Assembly (NCBI RefSeq): GCF_040183065.1
Contig: NC_091122.1
Span: forward strand, 159,117,455 to 159,181,454
Length of the DNA: 64,000 bases
Direction of reading: 5' to 3'
DNA from: Periplaneta americana
Taxonomy: Eukaryota > Arthropoda > Insecta > Blattodea > Blattidae
In this document: piece by piece, positions 24,376 through 35,714 of the stretch
How positions within the stretch are numbered: the first letter of the stretch is position 1
Layout of the letters: the number at the start of each line of letters is the position of its first letter
Translations under genes and position numbers: made by a program
The notes under the pieces: generated by a model
What the model saw: only the letters and a program-made list of their open reading frames with translations
What the model was told of the DNA's origin: nothing
Database searches by the model: none

Positions 24376-24639
24376 TAAGGACTTGACAAATGTTGAATTT
24401 TCAAATCTTTGCCAAAAAATAAATATACGAAGCTTCGTTCTTTCGCTTGCTCTGTTGAAGCCATGTTCGCTACAACTTACGTTTGTGTGAAATTATTTTC
24501 AACAATTAAAATAGTAAAAACCAAATTTAGATCACGACTGACAGACAAATACCTGCGTGATCAACTACGACTGGCAGTAAGTGACATAATTCCTGATTTT
24601 GAAACTCTGTTGCAGGGACATTCTAAAGACAGTTAATTT
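24376..24639 (+). pseudogene. hAT transposase C-terminal (dimerisation) fragment
   Basis: The plus strand reads SFACSVEAMFATTYVCVKLF, then FRSRLTDKYLRDQLRLAVSD and a terminal stop. This matches the hAT C-terminal dimerisation region of GTF2IRD2-like transposases (F-A-x-x-x-x-x-MF-x-STY-x-CEQLFS ... RSRL-D-x-L-x-x-x-LR-A). The apparent start at 24409 is a TTG, so this is an open fragment, not a gene. It may belong to the same family as the N-terminal relic at 5560-6420. Confidence 0.75.
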
Positions 24640-24867
24640 TAGGTTGTGATATTGTTCATTTCTTTCTTCGTAACACGTACTAAACATCAGTTTGTAGCCT
24701 TGTACTGTATAAAATTATATTTAAGTGCTTGACGTAAGGAAAATGAACATCCGTTAATAAGTCAGACAGTTGCTTCACTTCTCCTTCGGGTGTCCGCATC
24801 CCTCCACAGGTGCTATGCACATTGCAGGTTACACAGTGGCTCGGTGCACGATTACATTTTCGCCATC

Positions 24868-25192
24868 GCTGCTGTAAACGTTTGACTTAAAATTTTACTG
24901 TCAGTACTCTTAATAAAATGTTTAAGACTATTAAAATTTTAACATAAAATGTTGTTCCATCTTATCATGTTTAAGCCTATATTACAATAATCTCTGCTGT
25001 AAACTTTTAACTTAAAATGTTACTATATTTCATAGGTACCGCTCTTAATGCAGTGTTTAAGCCCATATTGCGATAATCTTTGTTGTAAAATTTTAACTTA
25101 AAACACCGGTACAACTGTAACACAGGTACTGCCCCGAATGAAATGTTTAAACCTGTATTGCAATAACCTTTGCTGTAAAATTTAACTTCCTA
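24868..25192 (+). repeat. Minisatellite, about 3.3 units of ~90-120 bp
   Basis: Diverged tandem units each begin with (C)TGCTGTAAA-TTTAACTTAAA and contain ATGTTTAAGCCTATATT-CAATAATCT (for example starts near 24868, 24993, 25079 and 25168). Spacers between the conserved blocks vary. No coding sequence. Confidence 0.7.
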
Positions 25193-25543
25193 AACGTCGG
25201 ACGGAGACGTTAAGCTTGGCGGCCCCCTTTGCTGCTATTCGACAGGAGTAGGCTACGTGCCGGCACTTGGTTTCTCCTTCTCCCTTCCTCATCATCAACA
25301 CTCATTCCATACACAACACTTACACTAGCATTTGCATATACACTCACCCTAGAACACGACAGATGCAGATCATGTACAGCGTGGCCCGCCGAAGTGGTGT
25401 GTAACTAGAAAAATGGGTCACAGTTCTGGCATCTATCCGCAATATGAGGAACACGAATCATGTAAAGTGAAGTGAGTAGGCATTATGTACATACATACAT
25501 ACATACATACATACATACATACATACATACATACATACATAGG
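25190..25543 (+). repeat. Composite SINE family S4, 5'-truncated
   Basis: Matches the 3' two thirds of the full copy at 39873-40420 (gacgttaagc-tggcggcccc ... gtgggtaggcatt) and ends in a long (ACAT)n tail at about 25490-25541. The tRNA-like head is missing. Confidence 0.85.
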
Positions 25544-26067
25544 TAAACACAAGGATACTGTACTTGTTTAGGAGGAAGGAATCTGTTGTAGAGTGCGCGT
25601 TACTTGTTTGTGAGCAAGGTGTCTACTGAAGGACACGTGACGTAATGTATATTCCGTGCACGTTTATACTCATTCCAATGTTGTTGGACTAAGAAGGCTG
25701 TTTTTAATTATGAGTTATGTTCTATTTCAAATAGGAAAAGTGCTGTAGTGTTGTATTAATATCGTTAACATAAAATGGTAATCCTAACGAGAATATCAAC
25801 AAAACGAAAGCGCATTCTCGAACGGTGAATGCTTAAATTCCACAAGAAATAAAAGAGAATATCATTAAATATAATCCGACTGACGAAACATTGCAGTTTT
25901 CAGGTGAGGGCGCTCGTGTGTCGTGAATGCGATCATCTGTCTCCATGCGTGGCGAGTCAGCTGGAAAATGTTGGTACAGGCTGACAATAAAAACATCAAC
26001 AGCTGTTATGAACATAAATACAATTACCAACACCATAATTGAATTTACTTTTTCTGTCGTATGTACG
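25544..26067. other. Non-genic stretch
   Basis: No recognised gene or repeat. A 67-codon minus-strand ORF (25833-26036) has a hydrophobic start but no family signature. Confidence 0.45.
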
Positions 26068-26074
26068 GTATATA

Positions 26075-27046
26075 CACAGTCTATTATATACAGTCGCGAA
26101 GCTTGAGGTGATTTTTTGCAAATCTCGTGATAAAGCGCTCCAAGCGGTTAGCAACTAGAAACAATAGACTGTCCACGGTCGACTTTGGACTGTGTCGTAT
26201 TTCCATCAAGTGCTAGCTCGTTGCATATTTCACATTGATGCTTGTGAAATGTACGTTATTGGTTGTAATGAAAATGTTAATGGCTAAAATACAATAATTG
26301 GAATAATAATATTTTACTAGAGACGTAGAAAAATTAAGTTTGTTTTAATGAAATTTATTGATCCCGTTTTATTTTCAATTCTGGTGGGATTATTATTGCT
26401 TAGGCCTACTTTTTTTTCAAAGGATATGTTTTTAATTATAGCTGTTAATTTTGTTGTTATTTTTATTTGTTACTTTACTAGAGACGTAGAAAAAGTTTGT
26501 TACATTAAAATTTATTGATCACGTTTTATTTCCAATTCTGGTGTGATCATTATTGCTTAACCTCATCCTACTTTGTTAACTACGTAAGCCTACACTACAA
26601 GTACCGGTACACGTAAGTTACTCCATTAATTCATATTTCCATTATTATTGTTGTTGTAAAGGAAAATGAAAATTAATATTTATTGGTTTCATAGTTAATT
26701 ATCGCTATAATCCTGAATGAGTGAAGCGATTATAGTAAATTTCAGTTCGTTTTGCACAAACAAAAATAATATTAACCTATTTCTTGCAGGTATCTTCGAG
26801 TTTATGGTGGAATTTAATATACTTCATTAAAATAATAAATTAACTTTATGCATTTAATATTTCAATAATGGAAGGAAGGTGTTAATTTTTCCAAAAGAAC
26901 ACAACGAAAGTGTAACATATTTTGTCGTCTACTAGGAGAGAGATCTGCGATGATGAGGCGATAGTAGCGATCCTAGTGGTGGGCAACTACCCATGTTTGC
27001 ATTTTTACTACATATTGAGCTTCGCGACTGTATATAGTAGACTGTG
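26075..27046. mobile_element. TIR element M, long copy M1 (7-bp TSD)
   Basis: Ends are CACAGTCTATTATATACAGT and inverse (ACTGTATATAGTAGACTGTG). It is flanked by the exact duplication GTATATA at 26068-26074 and 27047-27053. The terminal ~100 bp match the short copies M2 and M4. The interior is ~800 bp longer and includes a ~95-bp direct repeat (26318-26412 and 26476-26575, starting ACTAGAGACGTAGAAAAA). No transposase ORF, so non-autonomous. Confidence 0.85.
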
Positions 27047-27107
27047 GTATATACACGTACCTTATTCCAGAAGTAGCTGTATGCCCGAGGCAGAGGTCTC
27101 AATTTCA

Positions 27108-28333
27108 TCATCCATAATCATAATCCATCTCATCTTCATCACAACTCACAATGCCTATGTTTATTACTATTCTTTCAACTTCCTCTTCCATTAACGCGTC
27201 ACGACGCCAACATTCGTCCTCGATATGTTTGACAGATTGGCAGCATTTTATCCAGTCTTCTTTGCTGATTTCGCTTATTGATTGTGCAATCATTTCTTTC
27301 AAAACTGGCAGGGAAATGGAACCAACATTTTTAATGCTATGTTCCCCCCCCCCCACAAAATTCCAAATAAGTTCTATTGGGTTTAGGTCGCAGTGGTAGG
27401 GTGGTACAGTAAACCCATGTTCTTTTAAAATCCTGTCCACTGTGTATACAGCTTGCAGCTTGTTTTGTCTATTTCTATTAATTCCCATTTGGTTAATTCT
27501 GAGTCTTCAGTGAAATTCTGATTTTTTAATCATAAAATTGTCTGCTTTTCTACAGGCCATTGTTGGTACTTTATTTTCTTGTACTGTGTGATACGATGCA
27601 TTATCTAACACAACAATGCACTCAGATGGCTGATTTAGTATGAGACGTTCCTTTAACCAGTTATTACAATTTTCGCCGTTCATTTCATCATGATAATCTG
27701 TAGATTGAGATTTGGAGTCATATATCAACTCGACCCCTTCGATGAATCCCATTTCACCACCAGCGTGAACAACAATAGCCCTTTGCCCAACACTTTGATT
27801 TACATGCACACCTTGCACTTCATCATGCTGCCAAAACTTTTTTACAGTATAATGAGTATGGACCCATGTTTCATCTGTAGAAACAATTGGCTTCTTTGGC
27901 CCCTTTCAGTTTTGTTTCAGCATTCTCAGGTATGCAGCTCGACGTGCAACAATGTCCGACCGCTCCATTAAAACATGTCGCATGTTTTTGCATTTCTTAA
28001 ACTTGTATCCCATGGATTTCAGTAGCCTCCAAAATGTATTTTTTTCCGCCATTAAACCGTATCTTTCCCCTCTTTTCTCTTCTCATAAAACTCCAAAAAA
28101 GTTCTGCGGACGACACATTTTTCAAAATCATCGAGTACAATTTTCTTTGGATGTGGGCGGCTTTTACCAGGAGTTGAAAATTGTCCTCCAATGCGCTTTG
28201 CTTCCTCACTCTCCTTAGCTATAGTATGTATTGTTCTTTCACTCTTCCCCACCGCCGTTGCTGTTCTTTTCACAGCATTCGTTAATGGAATGATAAGACA
28301 TTTCTTTTTCCCTTCTTTACAAAATTTTAGCAC
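27108..28333 (-). pseudogene. DDE transposase (IS630/Tc1/mariner-like), frameshifted
   Basis: The minus strand encodes a transposase in pieces. The N-terminal helix-turn-helix part (28333-28052) contains KRTATAVGKSERTIHTIAKE. Next comes STDETWVHTHYTVKKFW (about 27890-27830) with the first catalytic Asp, then CIVVLDNASYH (27620 region) with the second Asp, then VPPYHCDLNPIELIWNF (about 27400-27350) with the third acidic residue. Frames change near 28050, 27820 and 27495, so it is not translatable as one protein, though all three catalytic acids are visible. The element that carried it probably extends right to the TIR near 32432. Confidence 0.8.
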
Positions 28334-28458
28334 ATTGTATGTAATATTTCTGCTTTGCGAGTGTAAGCTGTGTTCGCTTCGTGCAATGGTTTGATCATGG
28401 GGTTTTTAAAATTAAATTTACACGAAAACCGTGCATGTTATTGAAATACGCCGATAAA

Positions 28459-30255
28459 TTGAGGACCGTTTTTGCAAAACTTGCTAACTGTAAAAACTAA
28501 ATTTTATAGGAAACACAAAAACTGAAATAATTGCAAGTTTTACTGTAGCTCTCACATAGCAGAAAGCAAGTTTTGAAAAAAACGATCACACTTTTACACA
28601 CTACTTACTTAGGTTACAAATGGCTTTTAAGGAACCCGAAGGTTCATTGCCGCCCTCACATAAGCCCGCCATCGGTCCTATCCTGTGCAAGATTAATCCA
28701 GTCTCTATCATCATATCCCACCTCCCTCAAATCCATTTTAATATTATCCTCCCATCTACGTCTCGGCCTCCCCAAAGGTCTTTTTCCCTCTGGTCTCCCA
28801 ACTAACACTCTATATGCATTTCTTGATTCGCCCATACGTGCTACATGCCCTGCCCATCTCAAACGTCTGGATTTAATGTTCCTAATTATGTCAGGTGAAG
28901 AATACAACATGCAGTTCTGCGTTGTGTAACTTTCTCCATTCTCCTGTAACTTCATCCCGCTTAGCCCCAAATATTTTCCTAAGCACCTTCTTCTCAAACA
29001 CCCTTAACCTATGTTCCTCTCTCAGAGTGAGAGTCCAAGTTTCACAACCATACATAACAACCGGTAATATAACTGTTTTATAAATTCTAACTTTCAGATT
29101 TTTGGACAGCAGACTAGATGATAAAAGCTTCTCAACCGAATAATAACATGCATTTCCCTATTTATTCTGCGTTTAATTTCCTCCCGAGTGTCCTTTATAT
29201 TTGTTACTGTTGCTCCAAGATATTTGAATTTTTCCACCCCTTCGAAGGATAAATCTCCAATTTTTATATTTCCATTTCGTACAATATTCTGGTCACGAGA
29301 CATAATCATATACTTTGTCTTTTCGGGATTTACTTCCAAACCGATCGCTTTACTTGCTTCAAGTAAAATTTCCGTGTTTTCCCTAATCGTTTGTGGATTT
29401 TCTCCTAACATATTCACGTCATCCGCATAGACAAGAAGCTGATGTAACCCGTTCAATTCCAAACCCTGCCTGTTATCCTGAACTTTCCTAATGGTATATT
29501 CTAAAGCAAAGTTAAAAAGTAAAGGTGATAGTGCATCTCCCTGCTTTAGCCCGCAGTGAATTGGAAAAGCATCAGATAGAAACTGACCTATACGGACTCT
29601 GCTGTATGTTTCACTGAGACACATTTTAATTAATCGAACTAGTTTCTTGGGAATACCAAATTCAATAAGAATATCATATAATACTTCCCTCTTAACCCAG
29701 TCATATGCCTTTTTGAAATCTATGCATAACTGATGTACTGTACCCTTATACTCCCATTTTTTCTCCATTATCTGTCGAATACAAAAAATCTGATCAATAG
29801 TCGATCTATTACGCCTAAAATCACACTGATGATCCCCAATAATTTCATCTGCATACGGAGCTAATCTTCTCAAAAGAATATTGGACAAAATTTTGTACGA
29901 CGTCAACAAAAGTGATATTCCACAGTTGGTTTTGTCCCCCTTTTTAAAAATAGGTACAATTATGGACTCCTTCCATTGTTCTGGTACAATTTCCTTTTCC
30001 CAAATAGCAAGTACAAGTTTATAAATTTCGCTATATAATGCACTTCCACCCTCTTGTATTAATTCTGCTGGAATTTGATCGATACCTGGAGACTTGTACT
30101 TTTTCAGATTTTCTACACACTACTGTGAAAGAAATAATAAGATTTTCCTAAGAAGCCTTTAGCATCATGTAGAGGCCTGTCTTATGTTAACTAAACCACC
30201 AAAATCTCAATTTTGAAAATTTTGCAGTTAGCAAATTTTGCAAAGCGGTCCTCAA
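28459..30255. mobile_element. MITE with long TIRs, split by a LINE
   Basis: Inverted repeats of about 40 bp (TTGAGGACCGTTTTTGCAAA and inverse of GCAAAGCGGTCCTCAA) bound this element. Removing the LINE at 28606-30113 and one copy of its target duplication leaves about 280 bp. No coding capacity. Confidence 0.75.
28606..30113 (-). mobile_element. Family A LINE, longest copy here, 11-bp TSD
   Basis: 1.5 kb covering most of the RT domain. On the minus strand: [15 protein letters not shown] (about 29960), [15 protein letters not shown], motif [38 protein letters not shown], and the C-terminal part through [11 protein letters not shown]. Frameshifts occur near 29160 and 28915. TACACACTACT flanks it at 28595-28605 and 30114-30124. 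The tail here is a short, altered (GTAA)n. This copy shows the family's RT upstream of the other truncation points. Confidence 0.9.
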
Positions 30256-30400
30256 TTATTCTTTATTAGATTTCCTATCGATAGGAACAAAAATCACGAT
30301 TCTACTTGCAATAGTTACCGAATAAGAAACTGGTGAACATTTGGGGGGGGGGGAAACATTTTTTTTTTCTGAAAAAAAAAAACTATGAACTTTCCATCAC

Positions 30401-32338
30401 TGTTTATTGTTTATTGTTAATAAAATAACATTGACAGAAATACAATCTTAGTTCTTCCCTGAAGGAGTAAAAAACTCGTGCTCAGGGAGATATCTAAACA
30501 CAAAGATAAACACAAAGATAATTTTTTGACACAAACTGGGCCAAGAAAAAAAAATTACAGGAATAAATTAAATTTAAAAATACAATTTCAATTTTAACAA
30601 TTTAAGTCATACAAATACATATACATATTAAATCAATATATATTCTTCAAAAATTAAATTCCTAACGCTATTTTTGAAATTCCTGATACTAAAATTTTCC
30701 AAATTTGGGTATTTATGAATTATTTTATTGTATAACCTTGGACCAAAGTAGGTACCATGGCTCAGAGCTGTGCTTGTGAAACACTTTGGTTCCTCTAGTC
30801 GTATAAAATCGAATCTTTGGTTCCATATTTATGATGATACAATTTGAATTTATTACGGTTTTTATGTATGAAGATTAAGAATGCAATATAATAAATCTGT
30901 TTAATTTTCAAAACATTAAAATCAGTAAACAAAAGCTCAGATGAGTAATCAATTGGTTTATTAAGGCATATTTTAATTATTCTTTTCTGAATAAGTATTA
31001 GTGGAGTGAGATTAGAATTACAAGCATTTCCCGACCCTAAAATTCCATACTGGAGAATGGATTGAAATAAAGCTAAATAAATGAGACGTAAAATATTAAT
31101 TGGTAAATATGACCGAAGTATAACAAAGATATAAATTGTTTTACGTAATCTATTGCATAAATATGTAATAAGTTTGTTCCATCGTAAGTGTTGGTCGATC
31201 GTAATGCCTAAATACTTAACTTCTGAGGATTCGGTTAATATGGGACATTCACAATTTTGAGAAGAACAATCTGAATGATGAATTTTGAGCCTAAAGGAAG
31301 ATTGAGGAGATTGAAGACCACTGGACCTTAGTGAAAATGGAACAACAGTTGTTTTGGATGTGTAATCCATTATTCGCATTAATATAAGTGCCTTCCCAAG
31401 ATTGTTCACCAAAAAGAATTACGGTATCATCCGCATATGAATATATAACCCCATTATATTTGCGTAAATCTGTTAATAACAAATCATTTATATAAATCAA
31501 GAATAAAATTGGACCAAGAACTGTGAACTGAGGGACCCCTACTTTTATGTTTTTAGTAAAACTAAATTCATTATTAATTTTAGTTACTTGATTTCTGTTA
31601 TTCAAATATGACTTAAATAAACTTAGAACATGACCATTAATGCCTAACAAGTTTAATTTCTCTAATAAAGTATCATGGTTAACAGTATCAAATGCTTTTC
31701 GAATATCCAAAAATATGCCCAAGCATTTATTCCCTCGGTCTAACTCACATATGATTTTGTTTGTAACACATTAAATAGCGTCATCTGTGCCAAGTTTATT
31801 TCTAAAACCGAATTGATTTGAAGAAAGTACGTTGTATTTGTCCAAATAATTTAATAGACTACTTTTTATGCATTTTTCTAAGAGTTTAGATATACATGAG
31901 AGTAAAGATATTGGTCGGTAATTGTTCATGCATTTTTTATCTCCTGATTTGAAAATAGGGACAATTATAGCATTTTTCAATTTATCTGGAAATTTAGCAT
32001 GTAAGAAGCACAAATTAAATACATGAACAAGCGGTTTAGCCAAGAAAATACTGAACAGTTTAAATATTTTGGAGGGCATAGCATCTTCACCAGGGCTTAT
32101 GTTATTTTTTAATGAGGAAATATGTTTAATTATTTCATTTTCTGTTACAGGGAACAAAAACATAGAAGATTGTAGTTGTTTCATATTATTACAAAAATTA
32201 CCACTCTTCCTAGTTCTTATACTAGAAGCAATTTCAATGCCAATATTTGAAAAATAATTATTAAACTCCTGAGCTATTTCAAATTTGTCCGTAATTAATA
32301 CACCATCTTTATTATACAGTTCCGTAATATCGTCTTTC
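30401..32338 (-). mobile_element. CR1/Jockey-type LINE, 5'-truncated and frameshifted
   Basis: The minus strand carries RT pieces: 32340-31771 (VPIFKSGDKKCMNNYRPISL, then QFGFRNKLGTDDAI), 31722-31291 (motif A LDIRKAFDTVNHD, a mutated VPQFTVLGPILF where QGSVLGP is expected, and catalytic YADDTVILF) and 31412-30795 (thumb, KYLGITIDQHLRWN). A stop and a frameshift separate them. The 3' end has a repeated AATAAAC-like tail at about 30401-30425. Imperfect duplications (ACTTTCCATCAC at 30389 and ACTTTCGGTTCAC at 32339) flank it. Confidence 0.85.
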
Positions 32339-32432
32339 ACTTTCGGTTCACCAATATGATATTACAGTTTTTTATTACAATATGAGCTATTCGCTCTGGA
32401 TCTCTGCAAGGTTATTTCACTTCCATCCTGTA

Positions 32433-33430
32433 TAATAACCTAATGTCTTAGTTTGCGATAGTTTTAGTTTGAGATAACCTCATAATACACGCGCACGTAG
32501 CCTATACACAATCAGACATACACAAACGGAATGCAAGGAAATAGATATGACAGAAATGAGTATTATTCCATTTAAAATAAACTAAGTTGGTATTCTAATA
32601 TTTTGGAAAACAACGTAGTAACTTACTGTCAGGCCCCTGCAAGCATAATCACATTTGATAACTTAGAATGTGCCGATAGAATAGCCTTGACGCGTTGTCT
32701 TTTACAGTTTTTGGCCCGAATGCTATCTGCAACAAACTGTATAACTTTCCACTTATCTGTGTCCAGTTTCACTACGATAAATTCGTTCCCCTACGTCTCC
32801 CCAGGTGTAACTGCCATTGGTGCTTATATAATTAGTCCCCTTCACTGCCATTTTCAGTCATTCCAACGCTTAATCCATCTACAGCCGACACTTTATTGCA
32901 ACCACATACAAGCTCAAGATTATAAGTTTGTTCACCACTGCACAGTTGCCACAGGTACAGTCATAGTACGAGATTTATGAAAAGTTTGGTTATTTAAAAT
33001 AAGCGTTTAACAGCCGTCAAACAAATTGCTTCTTTACAAAGCGACAATTCACTCTCCCGGTCTGATGTTACAATCTCGACAACATTTTGCCAAGTCAGGT
33101 AGACCGTTCAATAATAAATTATCATGATATTTTACTCGCATAGTTCTGAATTTAAAATTGAAATGTTTTGTTATATTGTTAATATAACGCCTCCTCCACA
33201 ATATAATAATGATTTCGTCCAGTTTAGTTCTAGTTTTAACTTGTGACAGACAAGTTGAGACATTTTCAGTTTCGTCTACGACAAAATAGAATTGATGCGC
33301 GAAGAATTATACGGTGCTCCGAAATTCTCTTTACATTTTATAAAATCATGTGCTGACGCGTGTGAAATGTTGCAGCGGAGTCGTGGAAAATCTGTTCTAC
33401 CCTACTGTATATTACTCCTAGAGGTAATAA
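32433..33430. other. Non-genic stretch
   Basis: No recognised gene. A 125-codon ORF (32603-32980, + strand) begins with TTG, has no family signature and is not called. Confidence 0.45.
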
Positions 33431-33439
33431 AAATGTTCT

Positions 33440-34870
33440 AAGATTGAAAGCAATCATCATCAAAAGCCATTATACCTAGGACTGCAAGCACAGCTCTTAC
33501 GAACACTGCTGTTGCAATTGTAAGGGAAATGAAAAGAAAAACATTAAGAAAGGTGCCAGAGTTCCTGAACATTTCATTACATATTGTCCATATCTTGGCA
33601 ACAGAAAAACTGTAAATGAAACGTGTTAGTGCACTTCGAGTTTCAAGACTGCGTACTTCCGAACAACTTAAGATTCGCGTACGGGTTTGTGTGGAGCTCA
33701 AAAGGACGTTTGAGAAGGAATGTGAAGGGTTTATTCTGAAGTTCATGACTGGAGATAAGACTTGACTGCATCATTTTAATCCTGAAAGCAAGTAGCAAAG
33801 TTCTGTGTAAAAATCTCCATCATGACTAACATCAAAGAAAGCCAAAGTGGTGTCATCTGTAAGATAGGTCATGGTCATCTCAATTTTTTACATTAAACAA
33901 ATACAGTGCGTATACTAACTTGCTCAGCAGTGAAGCAAGCGGCAGTATTCGACCCGGCAGCGATGTAAAGTTGGTACTGTGTAGCGCCTAGTTTGAGCAC
34001 GTAGGAATATTACATCTCCTCTCTCGCTCCCTCCCACTCCCAACCAATCAATGCGGCCAAGGTCTTTGACTCTACCTGCACGATACCAACACAACTCCTC
34101 GACTCTTCGAGTTCTGCTTGCCACTTCTCCTGCGGAGCCAGTTAGTATACGCACTGTACTTTATCAACATGTAATACTATCTAGGACATATAATTGTGAC
34201 AGGAGAATACTACAAAAGTGTACTCAATACTTGGAATGATCACGTCAAGCGAAAATCACCACGTACCAATGCAACAGCTTGTAGCCTGTGCTATGCCATG
34301 CCACGGCAATGCATTAGTGTCCTGCTATGTTCGAACATGAGAGAGGCAACCAAGGAAAATTCGTCTAATTTCATATGAAAAACTAATCGTACGTTATGTG
34401 CTAAAATCCTTAAGCGCTTAAAACATGAGAGGTGGGAGTAGAGAACAGCGAATATTTTCATAAGGCCGAACAAAGACGACGGCCTCCATCTGCAGAGCGA
34501 ACATCGGCGAATCTCGAACTGTGCCATACTCGACAAACTTGAACCGAACATAGCGCCTCAAATGACTACATTCAAAATGAAGTCGTGGAGCATCTAGCTA
34601 AAATAAGCGTGACATGTATTCCTCATCCTCCAAACAGTCCGAACTTGAACCATGCGATTTATTTTTCTGTTTCCATAGCTGAAGAGACGCCTCCGTGGGA
34701 TAAGCTTTTAGTCTTCAGAGAAAATGTTGAAGGCTACGAAGGCGTTTTGAAGGATCCATCAAAAATGGATTCCAGCACGTCTTTGAATACTGGTGGAAAC
34801 GTTGGTACACAAATGCATTGCAACCGCGGGAACTAAAGGACTTTCAGAAAGACATCAAAATTTTGAGATT
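33440..34870 (+). pseudogene. Mariner-like transposase relic
   Basis: The first part (about 33510-33790) reads across stops: VIREMKRKTLRKVPEF, KRVSALRVSRLRTSEQLK, VCVELKRTFEKECEG and MTGDKT-LHHFNPESK. This is the mariner order of DNA-binding region then the first-Asp motif (TGDE-W-HHF-PESK). Here that motif ends KT-stop, so the residues after the Asp are altered. The end (about 34610-34860) reads HPPNSPNL (mariner PYSPDLAP) and FQHVFEYWWKRWYTNALQ. The middle is replaced by a MITE (33904-34156) and unrelated sequence. Inactive. Confidence 0.7.
33904..34156. mobile_element. MITE with CAGTGCGTATACTAACT TIRs
   Basis: 253 bp with ~22-bp terminal inverted repeats starting CAGTGCGTATACTAACT and TA on both sides (33902-33903 and 34157-34158). 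It lies within the mariner relic. A Tc1/mariner-type TA target is likely, although the CAGTG start also recalls hAT elements. No 8-bp duplication is present. Confidence 0.75.
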
Positions 34871-35363
34871 AAATAAACGTGTGATGTCCTAAAGAATCAG
34901 AATCATTTCTTACTAAACATTCCTCGTATATCTAGCAAAATATACTACATTTACACAAGAAATTTCGATGAATTGTTTTGTTCTGTCATGTTGTGTCAAT
35001 TCTAGTCTTCTAGCTAACTCCCTCTTCTAATTCACATAATTACGTACTTGTTTCGTCCGTCCAAGAACAGGAAACTAACAAAATATGTTGTGAATTGTTG
35101 ATTATGAGTTATGACGATATAGGGAGCGATATTAATAGCAGTACCTCTGCATGTAACAAAGACCAATATCTTCGCATTGAGAAAAAATTGTTCGGCGGGA
35201 TTCAAATGACCCTGCATCGTGAATGTTTCTCTCTACACACTTACCTTGTAATGGATAATTACGACATATCCTAACTAATGATTCATAAATGTGTATAGCA
35301 GTGCTGTGTTATGTTCTTCGTAATAATTCTTAATTTATTACTCTTACATTTATTTTTTCCTAG
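34871..35363 (+). promoter_or_regulatory. Upstream region of gene 2; possible 5'UTR splice acceptor
   Basis: A pyrimidine-rich acceptor-like sequence (tattttttcctag) ends at 35363, 24 nt before the first in-frame ATG. The transcript may therefore begin in an unseen upstream non-coding exon. No TATA box or other promoter element could be assigned. Confidence 0.35.
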
Positions 35364-35387
35364 TCTTTGCTCTGAGGGGTTCAACAT

Positions 35388-35633
35388 ATGAATACACTGT
35401 CAAAGGATATATGTCCGATACACTTTCAGCGACAGGAGATGCTTTGTCCAAGAAGTCTTCTGAGATGCGGATTGAAGCTCTTGAGAAGACATGAGAATCG
35501 TCGTTTTCTGAATCTGTCCCCGGCCGTCACGCAAATCGTCAAGTCGGCGTATCCTGACATCCCTCTGCCAGCTATGTCCCTGCCAGAGTACGTGTGGAGC
35601 AGAATCGAGGAGTGGCCGGATAAAGTTGCCATC
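35388..35633 (+). CDS. Gene 2 coding exon 1 (start codon, N-terminus)
   Basis: 82 codons from ATG at 35388 to KVAI, followed by a consensus donor (ATC|GTAAGTA). Residues about 14-45 hold many Arg/Lys and few acids (LLRCGLKLLRRHENRRF), suggestive of a mitochondrial targeting peptide. From about residue 52 (SAYPDIPLP ... YVWSRIEEWPDK) it matches the usual N-terminal start of insect 4CL-like enzymes. Reading past the donor gives a 109-codon ORF ending in poly-isoleucine from a TAT microsatellite, which is an artefact. Confidence 0.9.
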
Positions 35634-35659
35634 GTAAGTAGAAAAACGGATTCACACAC

Positions 35660-35714
<55 letters not shown>

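Larger units (their letters stand above)
28334..32432 (-). mobile_element. 5' flank and end of the DDE transposon (element R), split by insertions
   Basis: Segments 28376-28458, 30256-30400 and 32339-32432 together align, reverse-complemented, with the 493-bp TIR element at 40996-41488. Shared blocks include TTCGCTTCGTGCAATGG, ATTATTCTTTATTA, CAATAGTTACCGA and ACCAATATGATATTA, ending in GGTTATTTCACTTCCATCCTG. The transposase gene lies directly to the left on the same strand, so I infer this is its 5' leader and terminal repeat. It was split by a MITE at 28459 (itself split by a LINE) and by a LINE at 30401. The opposite end of the element was not found. Confidence 0.65.

Noticed and set aside
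32603..32980. 125-codon plus-strand ORF
   Set aside because: TTG start, no motif, and no sign of splicing or a family match.
33438..33746. 102-codon minus-strand ORF
   Set aside because: Antisense shadow of the mariner relic that reads on the plus strand.
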